DNA of 64,000 nt from Campylobacter gracilis (GTDB lineage: Bacteria > Campylobacterota > Campylobacteria > Campylobacterales > Campylobacteraceae): NCBI RefSeq assembly GCF_018374135.1, contig NZ_JAHAFS010000008.1, positions 1-64,000 of the forward strand, written 5' to 3'. Both the position numbers and the translations under genes were made by a program. Under the pieces are notes generated by a model. The model was not told the origin of the DNA. It did no database searches and worked only from the letters and a program-made list of their open reading frames with translations. Positions 25,910-33,852 of the stretch are shown here, piece by piece (position 1 is the first letter of the stretch; each line of letters begins with the position of its first letter).

Positions 25910-27730
25910 TTACTTCGTCTTCTTTGCGCTGTCTTTGATAGTCGTTGCATTAGCATCGATGTAGCCCATATGGGCGAGTTTCTCGTAGATTTGCATTATC
26001 ACGGGACCTGCCGCACTTCCGCCTCCGCCGCCGTGTTCTACTAGCACGGTTACGGCGTATTGCGGCTTGTCGTAAGGACCAAAGCTCGTCATCCAGGCGT
26101 GCGAGCGGTGGAAGTAGTCCATATCGGCCTCTTTCATTCGCTTTTTGGTGGTCTGCGAGATGCCCACGACCTGCGCGGTGCCAGTCTTGACCGCTAGAGG
26201 CACTACTGCGGTATGGATGAGCTTGTAGGCGGTGCCTCCGTCTGGGTTGTTGCCGACCTCATACATACCGCGTCGTACGAGGGGCAGCTGAGCCTTTTCT
26301 TTCGGCGTGAAAAGCTCGGTAGGGGCAAATTCTACCGGCTTGCCGTCGATGCTTTTTAAAAAATGCGGAGTGATAGCCTTGCCTGAGGCGATCTGCGCGG
26401 TGTTTTTAGCCACCTGCATAGGGGTGACGAGCACGTCGCCTTGACCGATCGAGGCATTGACCGTCTCGCCCTGATACCACGCGCGCTTAAATTTCTGCAT
26501 TTTCCAGGCCTTATTAGGCATCGTGCCTACAAACTCATTGGGTAGATCGACGCCCGTTTTGCTACCGAAACCCAGACGCTGCAGATACGCGGACATATAG
26601 TCGATCCCCACCAGCAGCGAGCCTTCGTAAAAATACACGTCGCAGCTGCCTTTAATCGCCTCTACTAAGCTCACGCGGCCGTGACCCCAGCTCTTCCAGC
26701 AGCGAAATTTTCGCCCTCCAAGCTCTATCGCGCCACTGCAAAACACGCTCCAGTTTTCATTGATCTTGCCGCTGTTTAAAAAGCTCATCCCTACAGCCAT
26801 CTTGATGACCGAGCCCGGCGGATAGAGGCCGTTTACGAGCTTATTCGTAAACGGATGGCGCGGATCTTTTATCAGCTCGTCCCACTGCGCCTGCGAAATT
26901 CCGCCCACGAAGGTGTTTAGATCGTACTCTGGGAAGCTGCCCGCCGCGATAATAGCGCCGTCGCGCAGATCCATCACGATCGCTACGCCGTCTTTATCTT
27001 TAAAAATTTCCTCGAGGTATTTTTGCAGCTCAAGATCGATGGTAAGCGAAATTTCGCTGCTGCTGGGCTCTTGCATCGAGATCTCCTCTACGACCTGATT
27101 TAGCGCCGTAACCTTCGTCTTGCGCTCGCCCTTGCTGCCCTGCAAAAGCTCGTTATAATACCCCTCGACGCCGCTTCTGCCGTTGTATCCGGTAAGCGCG
27201 CTTAGGGGGTTACTTTGGATATCCTTTTTATTGGCGCGGCCTACGTAGCCGATGATGTGCGAGGCAAGCGCGCCGTAAGGATAGAAGCGCTGCGAAGCGG
27301 GCGAAATTTTAATATTTTCGTGCAGGCTCAAGCTCGCAAAATGTTCTATCGTGACATTGTAGTCCAAAAACGGCACGACTTCGATGAAGTCTTGATTATA
27401 AGCGGAATTCGCGTCCTTGTAGCTCTTGCTCATCGCGGTGATGTTGAGATCTTTGAAGTAGCGCGAGATATTATTCAGCTCGCTTTGCAGCGCGGCGTCT
27501 TTTAGATGCGGCGCGATCGATAGAGAAAAGCCGAGATTGTTTATCGCGAGCGGGCGGCCTTTGGCGTCTAAAATTTGACCGCGCACCGGCGGGATGTATT
27601 CGGTGGATATGACGTTGTTTTTAGCGACCTGCTCGTAGAATTCGTTCGATTTGATCGAAAGATAATAGATTCTCACCAAAAGCATGGTAAAAAATAGTAT
27701 CACAAATACGAATACGAACTTCAGCCTCAT
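25910..27730 (-). CDS. mrdA: Penicillin-binding protein 2 (peptidoglycan transpeptidase)
   Basis: Cross-links peptidoglycan during cell elongation. The 606-residue protein has an N-terminal membrane anchor (LKFVFVFVILFFTMLLVRIYY), a pedestal domain starting EYIPPVRGQILDAKGRPLA, and the transpeptidase domain. The active-site motifs are SVIK near residue 306 (YPPGSVIKMAVG), SCD near 360, and KTGTAQ near 513. The start overlaps the stop of the upstream gene (ATGA). The same position and neighbours as the C. jejuni elongation PBP (Cj0652). Confidence 0.95.
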   Translation of the reverse strand: MRLKFVFVFVILFFTMLLVRIYYLSIKSNEFYEQVAKNNVISTEYIPPVRGQILDAKGRPLAINNLGFSLSIAPHLKDAALQSELNNISRYFKDLNITAMSKSYKDANSAYNQDFIEVVPFLDYNVTIEHFASLSLHENIKISPASQRFYPYGALASHIIGYVGRANKKDIQSNPLSALTGYNGRSGVEGYYNELLQGSKGERKTKVTALNQVVEEISMQEPSSSEISLTIDLELQKYLEEIFKDKDGVAIVMDLRDGAIIAAGSFPEYDLNTFVGGISQAQWDELIKDPRHPFTNKLVNGLYPPGSVIKMAVGMSFLNSGKINENWSVFCSGAIELGGRKFRCWKSWGHGRVSLVEAIKGSCDVYFYEGSLLVGIDYMSAYLQRLGFGSKTGVDLPNEFVGTMPNKAWKMQKFKRAWYQGETVNASIGQGDVLVTPMQVAKNTAQIASGKAITPHFLKSIDGKPVEFAPTELFTPKEKAQLPLVRRGMYEVGNNPDGGTAYKLIHTAVVPLAVKTGTAQVVGISQTTKKRMKEADMDYFHRSHAWMTSFGPYDKPQYAVTVLVEHGGGGGSAAGPVIMQIYEKLAHMGYIDANATTIKDSAKKTK

Positions 27731-28233
27731 ACCAATCGCCCCTTAAAGAAGAGCAGAGCAAGCAAAATTTCAATCACGATGTAATTTAAATACTCGCCGC
27801 TTAGAGGCAGATACTCGCTCTTTTTGATTGCCGAGATCGCGTTGCTCACCACAAAGACCAACACATAGCTAATCATCACGTAAAAGCAGATCAAAAAATT
27901 TCTAAATTTAATATATTTAAATGAGTTTTCATAGACCACGAAATAAAATATACAATACGCGATAGCCACGCTAAATAGGTTAAATCCGTGGATCTGCTCG
28001 GCGCAAAATAGATAAAAAATAGAGAAAAACCAGGTAAAGCCGAACTTTTTAAATTTCACGTCGTTTTCATATTTTTGCACCACCATCGCCGTGAAAAAAA
28101 ATCCGATCAGCGGCGGCAGTCCCCTATACACCGCACTTAGAAGCAGGTAGAAAAGAACCCCCGCGCTAAAAAGCGTGTCCGCTATAAGGTATAGATAAGT
28201 GCGATTTCGTTGCATACCGGAAACTTTTTGCAT
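27727..28233 (-). CDS. Polytopic membrane protein upstream of mrdA (MreD-like position)
   Basis: A 168-residue protein with about five membrane helices (for example LIADTLFSAGVLFYLLLSAVY, FFSIFYLFCAEQ, FNLFSVAIAYCIFYFVVY, FLICFYVMISYVLVFVVS, YIVIEILLALLFF). Size, topology and coupling to the PBP2 gene are those of MreD, the elongasome membrane protein, but no diagnostic motif confirms it. Two starts are possible: ATG 28233 or ATG 28215 (MQRNRTYLY); both lie inside the end of the upstream GNAT gene. Equivalent in place to C. jejuni Cj0651. Confidence 0.65.
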   Translation of the reverse strand: MQKVSGMQRNRTYLYLIADTLFSAGVLFYLLLSAVYRGLPPLIGFFFTAMVVQKYENDVKFKKFGFTWFFSIFYLFCAEQIHGFNLFSVAIAYCIFYFVVYENSFKYIKFRNFLICFYVMISYVLVFVVSNAISAIKKSEYLPLSGEYLNYIVIEILLALLFFKGRLV

Positions 28234-28979
28234 TTAATACAATCGGCCCAAATTTTTTGCGCGGGCAGCTCGTCCTTTGGGATTTCGATAAAACCGAGGC
28301 GCCCAAAAAATTCCTTTTGATAGGTGAGCGTAAATACGCTTTTCAGCCCATAAAATTTCGCTTCGTCGAGCAGCTCGTTTACGATAGCTCTGGCAATGCC
28401 GCGCCTGCGAAACTGCGGAGCGACGATGAGTGAGCGCACCTCGGCAAGATCAGCGTTAAAAATTTTAAGCGAAGCAAAGCCCGCCAAAATTTCCGCATTT
28501 TTTGCGGACTGCGATTCGCAAAGCCGCGAATGTTCGGTTCTATAGATGCCCGCTTCTTGCGTATATTCGCTCCGTAAAATTTGCTCTTTGCCCGCTTGCG
28601 CGCGGCCCGCCCCGAATACGACTTGCGCTTCGCTTTGCGGCGTAGCTCGTTGCGACGCAAAATTACTCGCGACATTTTCGGCGGAATTTTGGGCAGGATT
28701 TTTAGTAAAATTTGCGGCGGAGCTTTGGATTAAATTTAAATCGGCATTGCGCGCTAAATTTAAATCGGAATTCATGGCTGAATTTAAATCGGAATTTTCT
28801 TTAGAATCAAAACTTGTATCCGCCTTAGAATCGCAGCCGAACGCCAGCACGTATGAGCGGATATTCGCCGCAATCTCATCGCTTTCAAGCGGCAAGATCA
28901 CGCCGTTTTGCACCTCCTCTTTTACGAGCTCCTGCATACGCGAAATGTCGCAAAGGCGCGCTTTTTTTAGCCGTATCAT
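28182..28979 (-). CDS. GNAT N-acetyltransferase (N-acetylglutamate synthase-like) with a 115-residue repeat insert
   Basis: The acetyl-CoA-binding core is clear: IRLKKARLCDISRMQELV at the start, SLIVAPQFRRRGIARAIV (motif A, pyrophosphate loop) near residue 190, and FGRLGFIEIPKDELPAQKIW, then CIKCKKFPVCNE at the end, which is the pattern of short bacterial N-acetylglutamate synthases (first step of arginine synthesis). Between RSYVLAF (41-47) and AEILAGFASL (162-171), where the family has a tight turn, there is an insert of about 115 residues. Residues 62-109 repeat every eight positions with Asn at positions 1 and 5. The frame stays open, so the enzyme may work. Confidence 0.75.
   Translation of the reverse strand: MIRLKKARLCDISRMQELVKEEVQNGVILPLESDEIAANIRSYVLAFGCDSKADTSFDSKENSDLNSAMNSDLNLARNADLNLIQSSAANFTKNPAQNSAENVASNFASQRATPQSEAQVVFGAGRAQAGKEQILRSEYTQEAGIYRTEHSRLCESQSAKNAEILAGFASLKIFNADLAEVRSLIVAPQFRRRGIARAIVNELLDEAKFYGLKSVFTLTYQKEFFGRLGFIEIPKDELPAQKIWADCIKCKKFPVCNEIALIYTL
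28653..28796 (-). repeat. 24-base coding repeat (octapeptide) inside the GNAT gene
   Basis: Six units encode NSDLNSAM, NSDLNLAR, NADLNLIQ, SSAANFTK, NPAQNSAE and NVASNFAS. At the DNA level the first units share AATTTAAATCGG(A/C)ATT on the plus strand. The motif GCGGAATTT at the far end is the same word seen in intergenic DNA. Confidence 0.8.
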
Positions 28980-29091
28980 CTAAAATTTTCCCTAATCTTG
29001 GCGCAATTTTTGCGGTGCATTTTATATCCGCTAAATTTAATTATTTTGAAATTCTGCGCCGCGAAATTTCGCGTATTTAAATTTAGAAATT

Positions 29092-29991
29092 TCATAATCC
29101 AAACGCCCCGCGCACGATTATTTCGCGCGCTTTTGCAAGCCCGCTGCCCTTTAGCGCCGAGACCAAAATCGCCTGCGGATCGTGCTTCAAAAGCTTTGCG
29201 CGCTCGCTTTGATTGAGCTTGTCGGCTTTGGTATAGAGCCTCACGATCTTTTGATCGCCGCGCAAAAAACTGGCGAGATAGTTTTGCAAATTTTTATCTA
29301 TTTCAAGATCAAACTGCCTCGCGTCTATGAGATGGACGAAAAGCTTGATATTTAGACGTTCCTTGATGAACTCGTCGAGATTTTTCTGCCAGATATAATG
29401 CAGTTTTTTAGAAACTTTAGCGTACCCGAACCCGGGCAGATCCACGAAGATCAAAGAGATATTTTCCCCCAAGCTCGCAAGATCCGAAAAAGCGGGGTTG
29501 CCCGCTAAATTTAGCGCGGATCTGCCTGTAAAATTTAATTCGGAGCTTTGTGCGGAATTTGACGCGAGACCTGCCGTAAGATCCGCCTCGCGATCCGATC
29601 TAAAATCCGCCGAAGCGCTTTTTAAATTTAAAATAGAGTCCTGCTTTAAATTTCGCTCAGACGCCGCAGCGTCTGCAAAATCTCGCGCGCAATTCGCAGC
29701 CGAGTTTAAAGCCCTCTTGCTCGCTAGATCGGGCGGCGTTTCAGCTTGCGAGCCGTCCGAGTCTGCGGCAAGCTTTTGTTTAAATTCAACTTCAAAAAAA
29801 TTTATCAGCTGCGTTTTGCCCGGCGTTGAGCTTGATTTGGCTAGATTTTTGCGCCCAGTAAGCGCGTTTATCAGGCTGCTTTTGCCGACGTTGGAACGCC
29901 CCAAAAACGCCACTTCGCTCATCGCAAACTCGGGCGCACCCGCGATATTTGCGGCGGAGGTGATAAACTGCGCGCTGCTAGGATAGATCAT
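29092..29991 (-). CDS. engB: Ribosome biogenesis GTPase EngB (YsxC/YihA) with a ~105-residue insert in the G domain
   Basis: A TRAFAC GTPase needed for 50S assembly. G1 is GRSNVGKSSLIN (31-42), G2 is STPGKTQLINFFEVE (55-69), G3 is FVDLPGFGYAKVSKK (182-196), G4 is YTKADK and G5 is SALKGSG. The protein has 299 residues against about 200 in the family: residues about 72-177, between strand beta-2 (NFFEVE) and beta-3 (ISLIFVDLPG), are a low-complexity Ala/Asn/Ser/Asp-rich insert with 8-residue units. In relatives this is a hairpin turn, so a loop here could be tolerated. It is the first gene of the leftward run after lptA, overlapping nothing. Confidence 0.93.
   Translation of the reverse strand: MIYPSSAQFITSAANIAGAPEFAMSEVAFLGRSNVGKSSLINALTGRKNLAKSSSTPGKTQLINFFEVEFKQKLAADSDGSQAETPPDLASKRALNSAANCARDFADAAASERNLKQDSILNLKSASADFRSDREADLTAGLASNSAQSSELNFTGRSALNLAGNPAFSDLASLGENISLIFVDLPGFGYAKVSKKLHYIWQKNLDEFIKERLNIKLFVHLIDARQFDLEIDKNLQNYLASFLRGDQKIVRLYTKADKLNQSERAKLLKHDPQAILVSALKGSGLAKAREIIVRGAFGL
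29488..29607 (-). repeat. 24-base coding repeat (octapeptide) inside engB
   Basis: Five units encode DFRSDREA, DLTAGLAS, NSAQSSEL, NFTGRSAL and NLAGNPAF (residues 129-168). The pattern is Asn or Asp, then Phe/Leu/Ser, with Leu or Ala at the unit end; it resembles the GNAT repeats in the next gene. Confidence 0.75.
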
Positions 29992-30503
29992 TTGTTTTGA
30001 TCTTCGACCTGAAAGATCAGCCGCACGGGCCTTTTCTCGCCGCCGCCGCTTTTTACTTCGTAGGTGCCCTTTTGGCGATTTACGATGATCTTATCGCCGT
30101 AAACCTCCTTTTTGGTCTCGGCCTCGTGCAGATAGGCGTTATTTTCGAGCGTATAAGCTTCGATGGTCGGATCGTAGGTTAGCACGCCGCCTCTGCCGTC
30201 GTAATGCTTCTGATTGAGTAAAATTTTAAAATTTGCATTTCCCGTCGCGACGTATTTGGTAGGCTGACGCTTAGCGTCGAAATAGATCGTCACTTTGTCG
30301 GAATTTAGCGTATCGTAAGCGCCCTTTTTGATGCGGACGTTGCCTGTTAGGACGCTGATCTGCTTGATCTCGTCGGCGAAAAAATTATCCGCCGTGACCT
30401 CGACCTGCTCCTGCGCGGCGCTGAGAGCTGACGCGCCAAAGCCCGTAATTAGCGCGGCTGCGAGTATTAGTTTGTGGAGTTTCGATCTTTTATTAAATAC
30501 CAT
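29988..30503 (-). CDS. lptA: Lipopolysaccharide transport periplasmic protein LptA (OstA-like)
   Basis: LptA forms the periplasmic bridge that carries LPS or LOS to the outer membrane. A signal peptide (KLILAAALITGFGASALSAAQ) precedes an OstA beta-jellyroll: VTADNFFADEIKQISVLTGNVRIKKG, then TIYFDAKRQPTKYVATGNANF, then LTYDPTIEAYTLENNAYL. Length 171 aa is normal. It overlaps engB by 4 bases and lptC by 37 bases. The order kdsC, lptC, lptA, engB is that of C. jejuni (Cj0647-Cj0650). Confidence 0.9.
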   Translation of the reverse strand: MVFNKRSKLHKLILAAALITGFGASALSAAQEQVEVTADNFFADEIKQISVLTGNVRIKKGAYDTLNSDKVTIYFDAKRQPTKYVATGNANFKILLNQKHYDGRGGVLTYDPTIEAYTLENNAYLHEAETKKEVYGDKIIVNRQKGTYEVKSGGGEKRPVRLIFQVEDQNK

Positions 30504-31000
30504 GCGTGGATTCCTTTTGAGTTTGTTTGTTTGGTTTTGGTGTCGTAGCTTATGCTTGCGCCCGTGATACGGTCGCCGCCTTGGCGCAGCACGTACGGCA
30601 CGTCGGAGCGGACGATCTTGCTGCTCGTATCGTAGATGATTTCCTGCGCCGTGTAATCAAAGCCTCTACTGTTTACGTAATGCGCGTCGCCGTTAAATTT
30701 TATCAGCTCGCCGGCGCGCGTCGCGGTTTTTGAAACCAAAGTGTGATTCAGATCCGCGCTAATCTCCTCGGCTTTAAAATTTACAAACTCGTCGCGATCC
30801 TTATAGCGCGTGCCGCCGTCCGCGGTAAATTTAGCATCCACGCGCTCGCCGATCTGATAATCGACGATCTTTTTCATCTCCATATTCGCAATGCTTAGAT
30901 CCTGCCTAAACATATCACTAAAATACGGCGTCTGCACGCTTAGAAACACCATCGCGACGCAAAAGATCGCAATCGCAACGTAGAAAATTTTTATTACCAT
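30467..31000 (-). CDS. lptC: LPS export ABC transporter periplasmic protein LptC
   Basis: LptC sits at the inner membrane and passes LPS from LptBFG to LptA. One N-terminal membrane helix (IKIFYVAIAIFCVAMVFLSV) is followed by a beta-jellyroll with MKKIVDYQIGERVDAKFTADG, INGD-like KFNGDAHYVNSRGFDYTAQEIIYD and ITGASISYDTKTKQTNSKGIHAWY. At 177 aa the size is normal. Identification rests on fold-type pattern and position between kdsC and lptA. Confidence 0.85.
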   Translation of the reverse strand: MVIKIFYVAIAIFCVAMVFLSVQTPYFSDMFRQDLSIANMEMKKIVDYQIGERVDAKFTADGGTRYKDRDEFVNFKAEEISADLNHTLVSKTATRAGELIKFNGDAHYVNSRGFDYTAQEIIYDTSSKIVRSDVPYVLRQGGDRITGASISYDTKTKQTNSKGIHAWYLIKDRNSTN

Positions 31001-31067
31001 CGCTCGGCTCCTTTTGATCTACGCAGAATTTCGCCTCTCATAGGCTCTCTCGCGCGCGCTTGCAAAA

Positions 31068-31556
31068 TTACAGCCATTTGCTATTCCACTCTTCGCGCAT
31101 GCCGTTTTTATCGACGAGTATTTCGATCATCTCGCGCACCGCGCCGCAGCCGCCGTTTTTGCTTAGCGCGACATCCGCTTTTAGCGAGCTTAACGCATCG
31201 GCGGGCTTGAAGCTGATAGCGACCGCATTTAAAAGCTTCGCGTCGTTTATATCATCGCCGATCGCAGCGGCTTCATCGAAGCTTAGGTTAAAATTTTTTA
31301 AAATTTGCTCCGCCCTTGAAAGCTTATCTTTTTCGCCTTGAAAGAGCGTATCGATCTTTAGCTCGCGCGCGCGGTTTGCGACGATCTGCGAGCTTTTGCC
31401 GGTGATGATCGCGACCTTTAGCCCCAGCCGCTGCCACTCCTGGATGCCAAACCCGTCTTTTACGTTAAATTTTTTCATCTCTTCGCCGCCGTTTGAATGG
31501 TACAGCCCGCCGTCGCTAAGGCAGCCGTCTACGTCTAAAAATATGATCTTTATCAC
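31068..31556 (-). CDS. kdsC: 3-deoxy-D-manno-octulosonate 8-phosphate phosphatase KdsC
   Basis: A small HAD phosphatase that makes free KDO for LPS. The nucleophile motif IIFLDVDGCLSDGGLY is at the start, VAIITGKSS is motif II, the Lys motif is KDKLSRAEQIL and AAIGDDINDAKLL is motif III/IV. The best start is GTG at 31556 (162 aa), giving the usual family N-terminus VIKIIFLDVDG. The open frame runs on to a TTG at 31616, but those 20 residues are outside the family and have no ribosome site. Confidence 0.92.
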   Translation of the reverse strand: MIKIIFLDVDGCLSDGGLYHSNGGEEMKKFNVKDGFGIQEWQRLGLKVAIITGKSSQIVANRARELKIDTLFQGEKDKLSRAEQILKNFNLSFDEAAAIGDDINDAKLLNAVAISFKPADALSSLKADVALSKNGGCGAVREMIEILVDKNGMREEWNSKWL

Positions 31557-31642
31557 TTCGTTTTCCGTTTTTTGAAATTTTGTGATTTTAACGAAATTTG
31601 GCTGAATTTTTGGCAAACGCCGTATAAATTTAAGCTGCGATC

Positions 31643-32590
31643 TTAGCCCTTAATCGGCACGTAGCCGCTATTTTCGATGATGCTTTGCCCCTGCGGCGAA
31701 AGGATCCAATCTATCAAGATGCGGATATTTTCGTTTTTGTTATTTTCGTCGTAAACCGCGTAAATTTCGGCTACGAGCGGGTATTTGCGGCTAGCGATAT
31801 TTTCTTTATTCGGATATGCGCCGTTTAGGCTAAGCATCTTCACGCCGCCGTTTTGCACGATCCCCTCGACGTAATAGCGAAACGAAAAGCCGATCGCGCT
31901 ACCGAAAAAGCTCGTGATCTTGCGCTTAGGCTGCGTCTTACTCATAAATTTCAAAAACGCGCTCTGGCTGCCGCTGCCAGCGTTTCGCTGCACGGCATCT
32001 ATTCGCATGCGCTCGCCACCGAGCTGCGACCAATCGTCAAACTCCCCAGAATAGATCCCTCGCACCTGATCCACGGTTAAATTAGATACTTTGTTATTCG
32101 CATTTACGATAAAGACGAACGCCTCCAGCCCGATCGGCACGAAGCGCAAGCGCGCGCCCTTTTCGCGCGCATAATCAAGCTGCTGCTTCGAAGGAGCGGC
32201 GACGAAAATGAGATCCGCCTCGCCGTCGCTTATGGCCTTGTACGCGCCACGGGTATTGCTAAATTTAAGCCTGCTAGCATTCGTGAAATTTTGCCCGTCA
32301 AATTCCACGCTTTCCTTCGGATAGTTTGCCGCGACGAACGCCGAAAAGACGGGATACAGAGCCGCTGCGCCGTCGATTATCGGCAGATCGCCGCTAAGTT
32401 TTAAGCTAGAGCTAACCCGCACGATCTGCGAACCCTCATCAAACGGCAGAAATTTATGCAGCTCGATCGATTTGGCCTGCATCTCGGCGCTGCTTTGATT
32501 GACGTATCGCTTCACGACGAGGCGGTAAAACGCAAAATCGAAAGCCGCCAAGATAAACACCAGAAAAATGGCGATAGATAGGCGCTTCAT
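31643..32590 (-). CDS. PstS-like periplasmic substrate-binding protein
   Basis: A 315-residue protein with an N-terminal signal anchor (RLSIAIFLVFILAAFDFAFYRLVV) and a phosphate-binding-protein-like fold. IIDGAAALYPVFSAF matches the first ligand loop, then VPIGLEAFVFIVNANNKVSNLT, DQVRGIYSGEFDDWSQLGG and RNAGSGSQSAFLKFM, all typical of PstS-type proteins. The start is ATG at 32590, not the TTG at 32608, because an adjoining small gene ends at 32598. No transporter genes lie beside it, so it may be a sensor or phosphate scavenger rather than part of a Pst importer. Confidence 0.8.
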   Translation of the reverse strand: MKRLSIAIFLVFILAAFDFAFYRLVVKRYVNQSSAEMQAKSIELHKFLPFDEGSQIVRVSSSLKLSGDLPIIDGAAALYPVFSAFVAANYPKESVEFDGQNFTNASRLKFSNTRGAYKAISDGEADLIFVAAPSKQQLDYAREKGARLRFVPIGLEAFVFIVNANNKVSNLTVDQVRGIYSGEFDDWSQLGGERMRIDAVQRNAGSGSQSAFLKFMSKTQPKRKITSFFGSAIGFSFRYYVEGIVQNGGVKMLSLNGAYPNKENIASRKYPLVAEIYAVYDENNKNENIRILIDWILSPQGQSIIENSGYVPIKG

Positions 32591-32597
32591 CTTAGTT

Positions 32598-32729
32598 TCA
32601 GTTTGCAATATAGGAGATGATCGAGCATTTGCTATGCAGATACAGCGCCGCTGCGACTAGCGCACAAACGCTGATCGCCCAAGCCGTAAATATTACGGCG
32701 ATCGTTTTTTGAAAAATTTCATCGCTCAT
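32598..32729 (-). CDS. 43-residue single-helix membrane protein
   Basis: A short gene starting MSDEIFQKTIAVIF with one membrane helix (TIAVIFTAWAISVCALVAAALY) and a Cys-containing tail. It has GAGG seven bases before the ATG, starts 9 bases after the stop of the upstream 74-residue gene and stops 8 bases before the PstS-like start. The tight packing supports a real gene in a three-gene transcript. Family unknown; it may be a membrane partner of the neighbouring binding protein. Confidence 0.65.
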   Translation of the reverse strand: MSDEIFQKTIAVIFTAWAISVCALVAAALYLHSKCSIISYIAN

Positions 32730-32737
32730 TTTGTGCC

Positions 32738-32962
32738 TCACATATGCGCAAGCGCGCTATTAAGCAGCCATAAAAAGCCGACCAACGCGCCTGTGGAACA
32801 CGCAAGCGCAAGCGCAGAGAGGATCAGAAAAATTTTATCCTTTCTGCGGCGCGCGGGTTCGTTTTTTGATCTGATAAATTTTACTAAACGCACGACGAAC
32901 CAAATAAACGAAACGATCGGCAGCGCGAACAAAAGGAAAATAAAAATCGAGAAAGAATCCAT
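32738..32962 (-). CDS. 74-residue membrane protein with two helices
   Basis: Predicted membrane helices at about 4-28 (FSIFIFLLFALPIVSFIWFV) and 45-68 (IFLILSALALACSTGALVGF) with a basic loop KFIRSKNEPARRRKDK between. It is the first gene of a leftward trio with the 43-residue protein and the PstS-like protein. A GGTGAG ribosome site precedes the ATG. No family recognised. Confidence 0.6.
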   Translation of the reverse strand: MDSFSIFIFLLFALPIVSFIWFVVRLVKFIRSKNEPARRRKDKIFLILSALALACSTGALVGFLWLLNSALAHM

Positions 32963-33225
32963 ATCTCACCTTTAAATTTAATGCACAAAGCGATATTTTG
33001 ACACAATGCGAGCGCAAAATTTTAGACAGCCTATACGCACGCCGATGGCTTAAAATTTCAGCCAAGCGGCGCGCCTTTGCAAATCCATTCTAGCAAAGGT
33101 GGAATTTCGCGGATTTTAAGCGAGCGGCAAGAGCGAAATTTAAACGCAGATAAAATTTTAAAAAACCGCGAATTGCTAAATTTATTAAATTTAGCTTCCG
33201 TTTTTAATTTAACGCCCCTCTACCG

Positions 33226-33804
33226 CTATAAAACGCCCTTAGTGCTAGGCACGCCGACGCGCTCGTTGATACTTATCGCGCGACGAAATGCGACGGCAAA
33301 CGCCTTAAACGCGGCTTCTGCGACGTGATGTAGATTTTCGCCGCGAATCTGGCTTATATGCAGCGTAAAATTTGCGTTGAAAGCCAAAGCGCGGAAAAAC
33401 TCCTCCACGAGCTCGGCGTCGAATTCGCCGATCTTGCCGCGCTTTAGGCTCGGACAATCAAATACCAAAAACGAGCGGTTGGAAAAATCAAGCGCCGCAG
33501 AAACCGCCGCCTCGTCCATCACGACGACGCTATCGCCGAAGCGCTCGATGTTTTGCGCGGGATAGATCGCCTCTTTGATCGCGCTTCCGAGCACGATGCC
33601 GCAGTCTTCGACGCTGTGGTGAAAATCGACCTGCAAATCGCCCTCGCAGCGCAGGTTCAGATCGATCCATGCGTGTTTGGCAAATGCGTTAAGCATATGA
33701 TCGAAAAAACCGATGCCCGTTTGTATCTGCGCCGCGCCGCGCCCGTAAAGCTCCAGCTCAAGCTCGATTTTGGTCTCTTTCGTAGCCCTATTTTTGCTTA
33801 TCAT
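33226..33804 (-). CDS. hisB: Imidazoleglycerol-phosphate dehydratase HisB (stand-alone)
   Basis: Sixth step of histidine synthesis. The 192-residue protein carries the metal-binding motifs GFFDHMLNAFAKH, DFHHSVEDCGIVLG, and near the end ISQIRGENLHHVAEAAFKAFA. The N-terminal histidinol-phosphatase domain of the bifunctional HisB of C. jejuni and E. coli is absent, so a separate phosphatase must exist elsewhere. No other his gene lies in the window. Start and length agree with stand-alone enzymes of other epsilonproteobacteria. Confidence 0.95.
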   Translation of the reverse strand: MISKNRATKETKIELELELYGRGAAQIQTGIGFFDHMLNAFAKHAWIDLNLRCEGDLQVDFHHSVEDCGIVLGSAIKEAIYPAQNIERFGDSVVVMDEAAVSAALDFSNRSFLVFDCPSLKRGKIGEFDAELVEEFFRALAFNANFTLHISQIRGENLHHVAEAAFKAFAVAFRRAISINERVGVPSTKGVL

Positions 33805-33852
33805 CGCGCAATCCTTAAAACTAAATTTTGTTTGAAATCTATCTAAATTTCA

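Noticed and set aside
28546..28983. 145-codon plus-strand frame opposite the GNAT gene
   Set aside because: Mirror of the repeat insert in the real minus-strand gene; the acetyltransferase motifs are on the other strand.
29498..29986. 162-codon plus-strand frame opposite engB
   Set aside because: Mirror of the low-complexity insert and G domain of EngB.
31557..31616. N-terminal extension of KdsC from TTG
   Set aside because: No ribosome site, and the family starts directly at the Asp motif strand.
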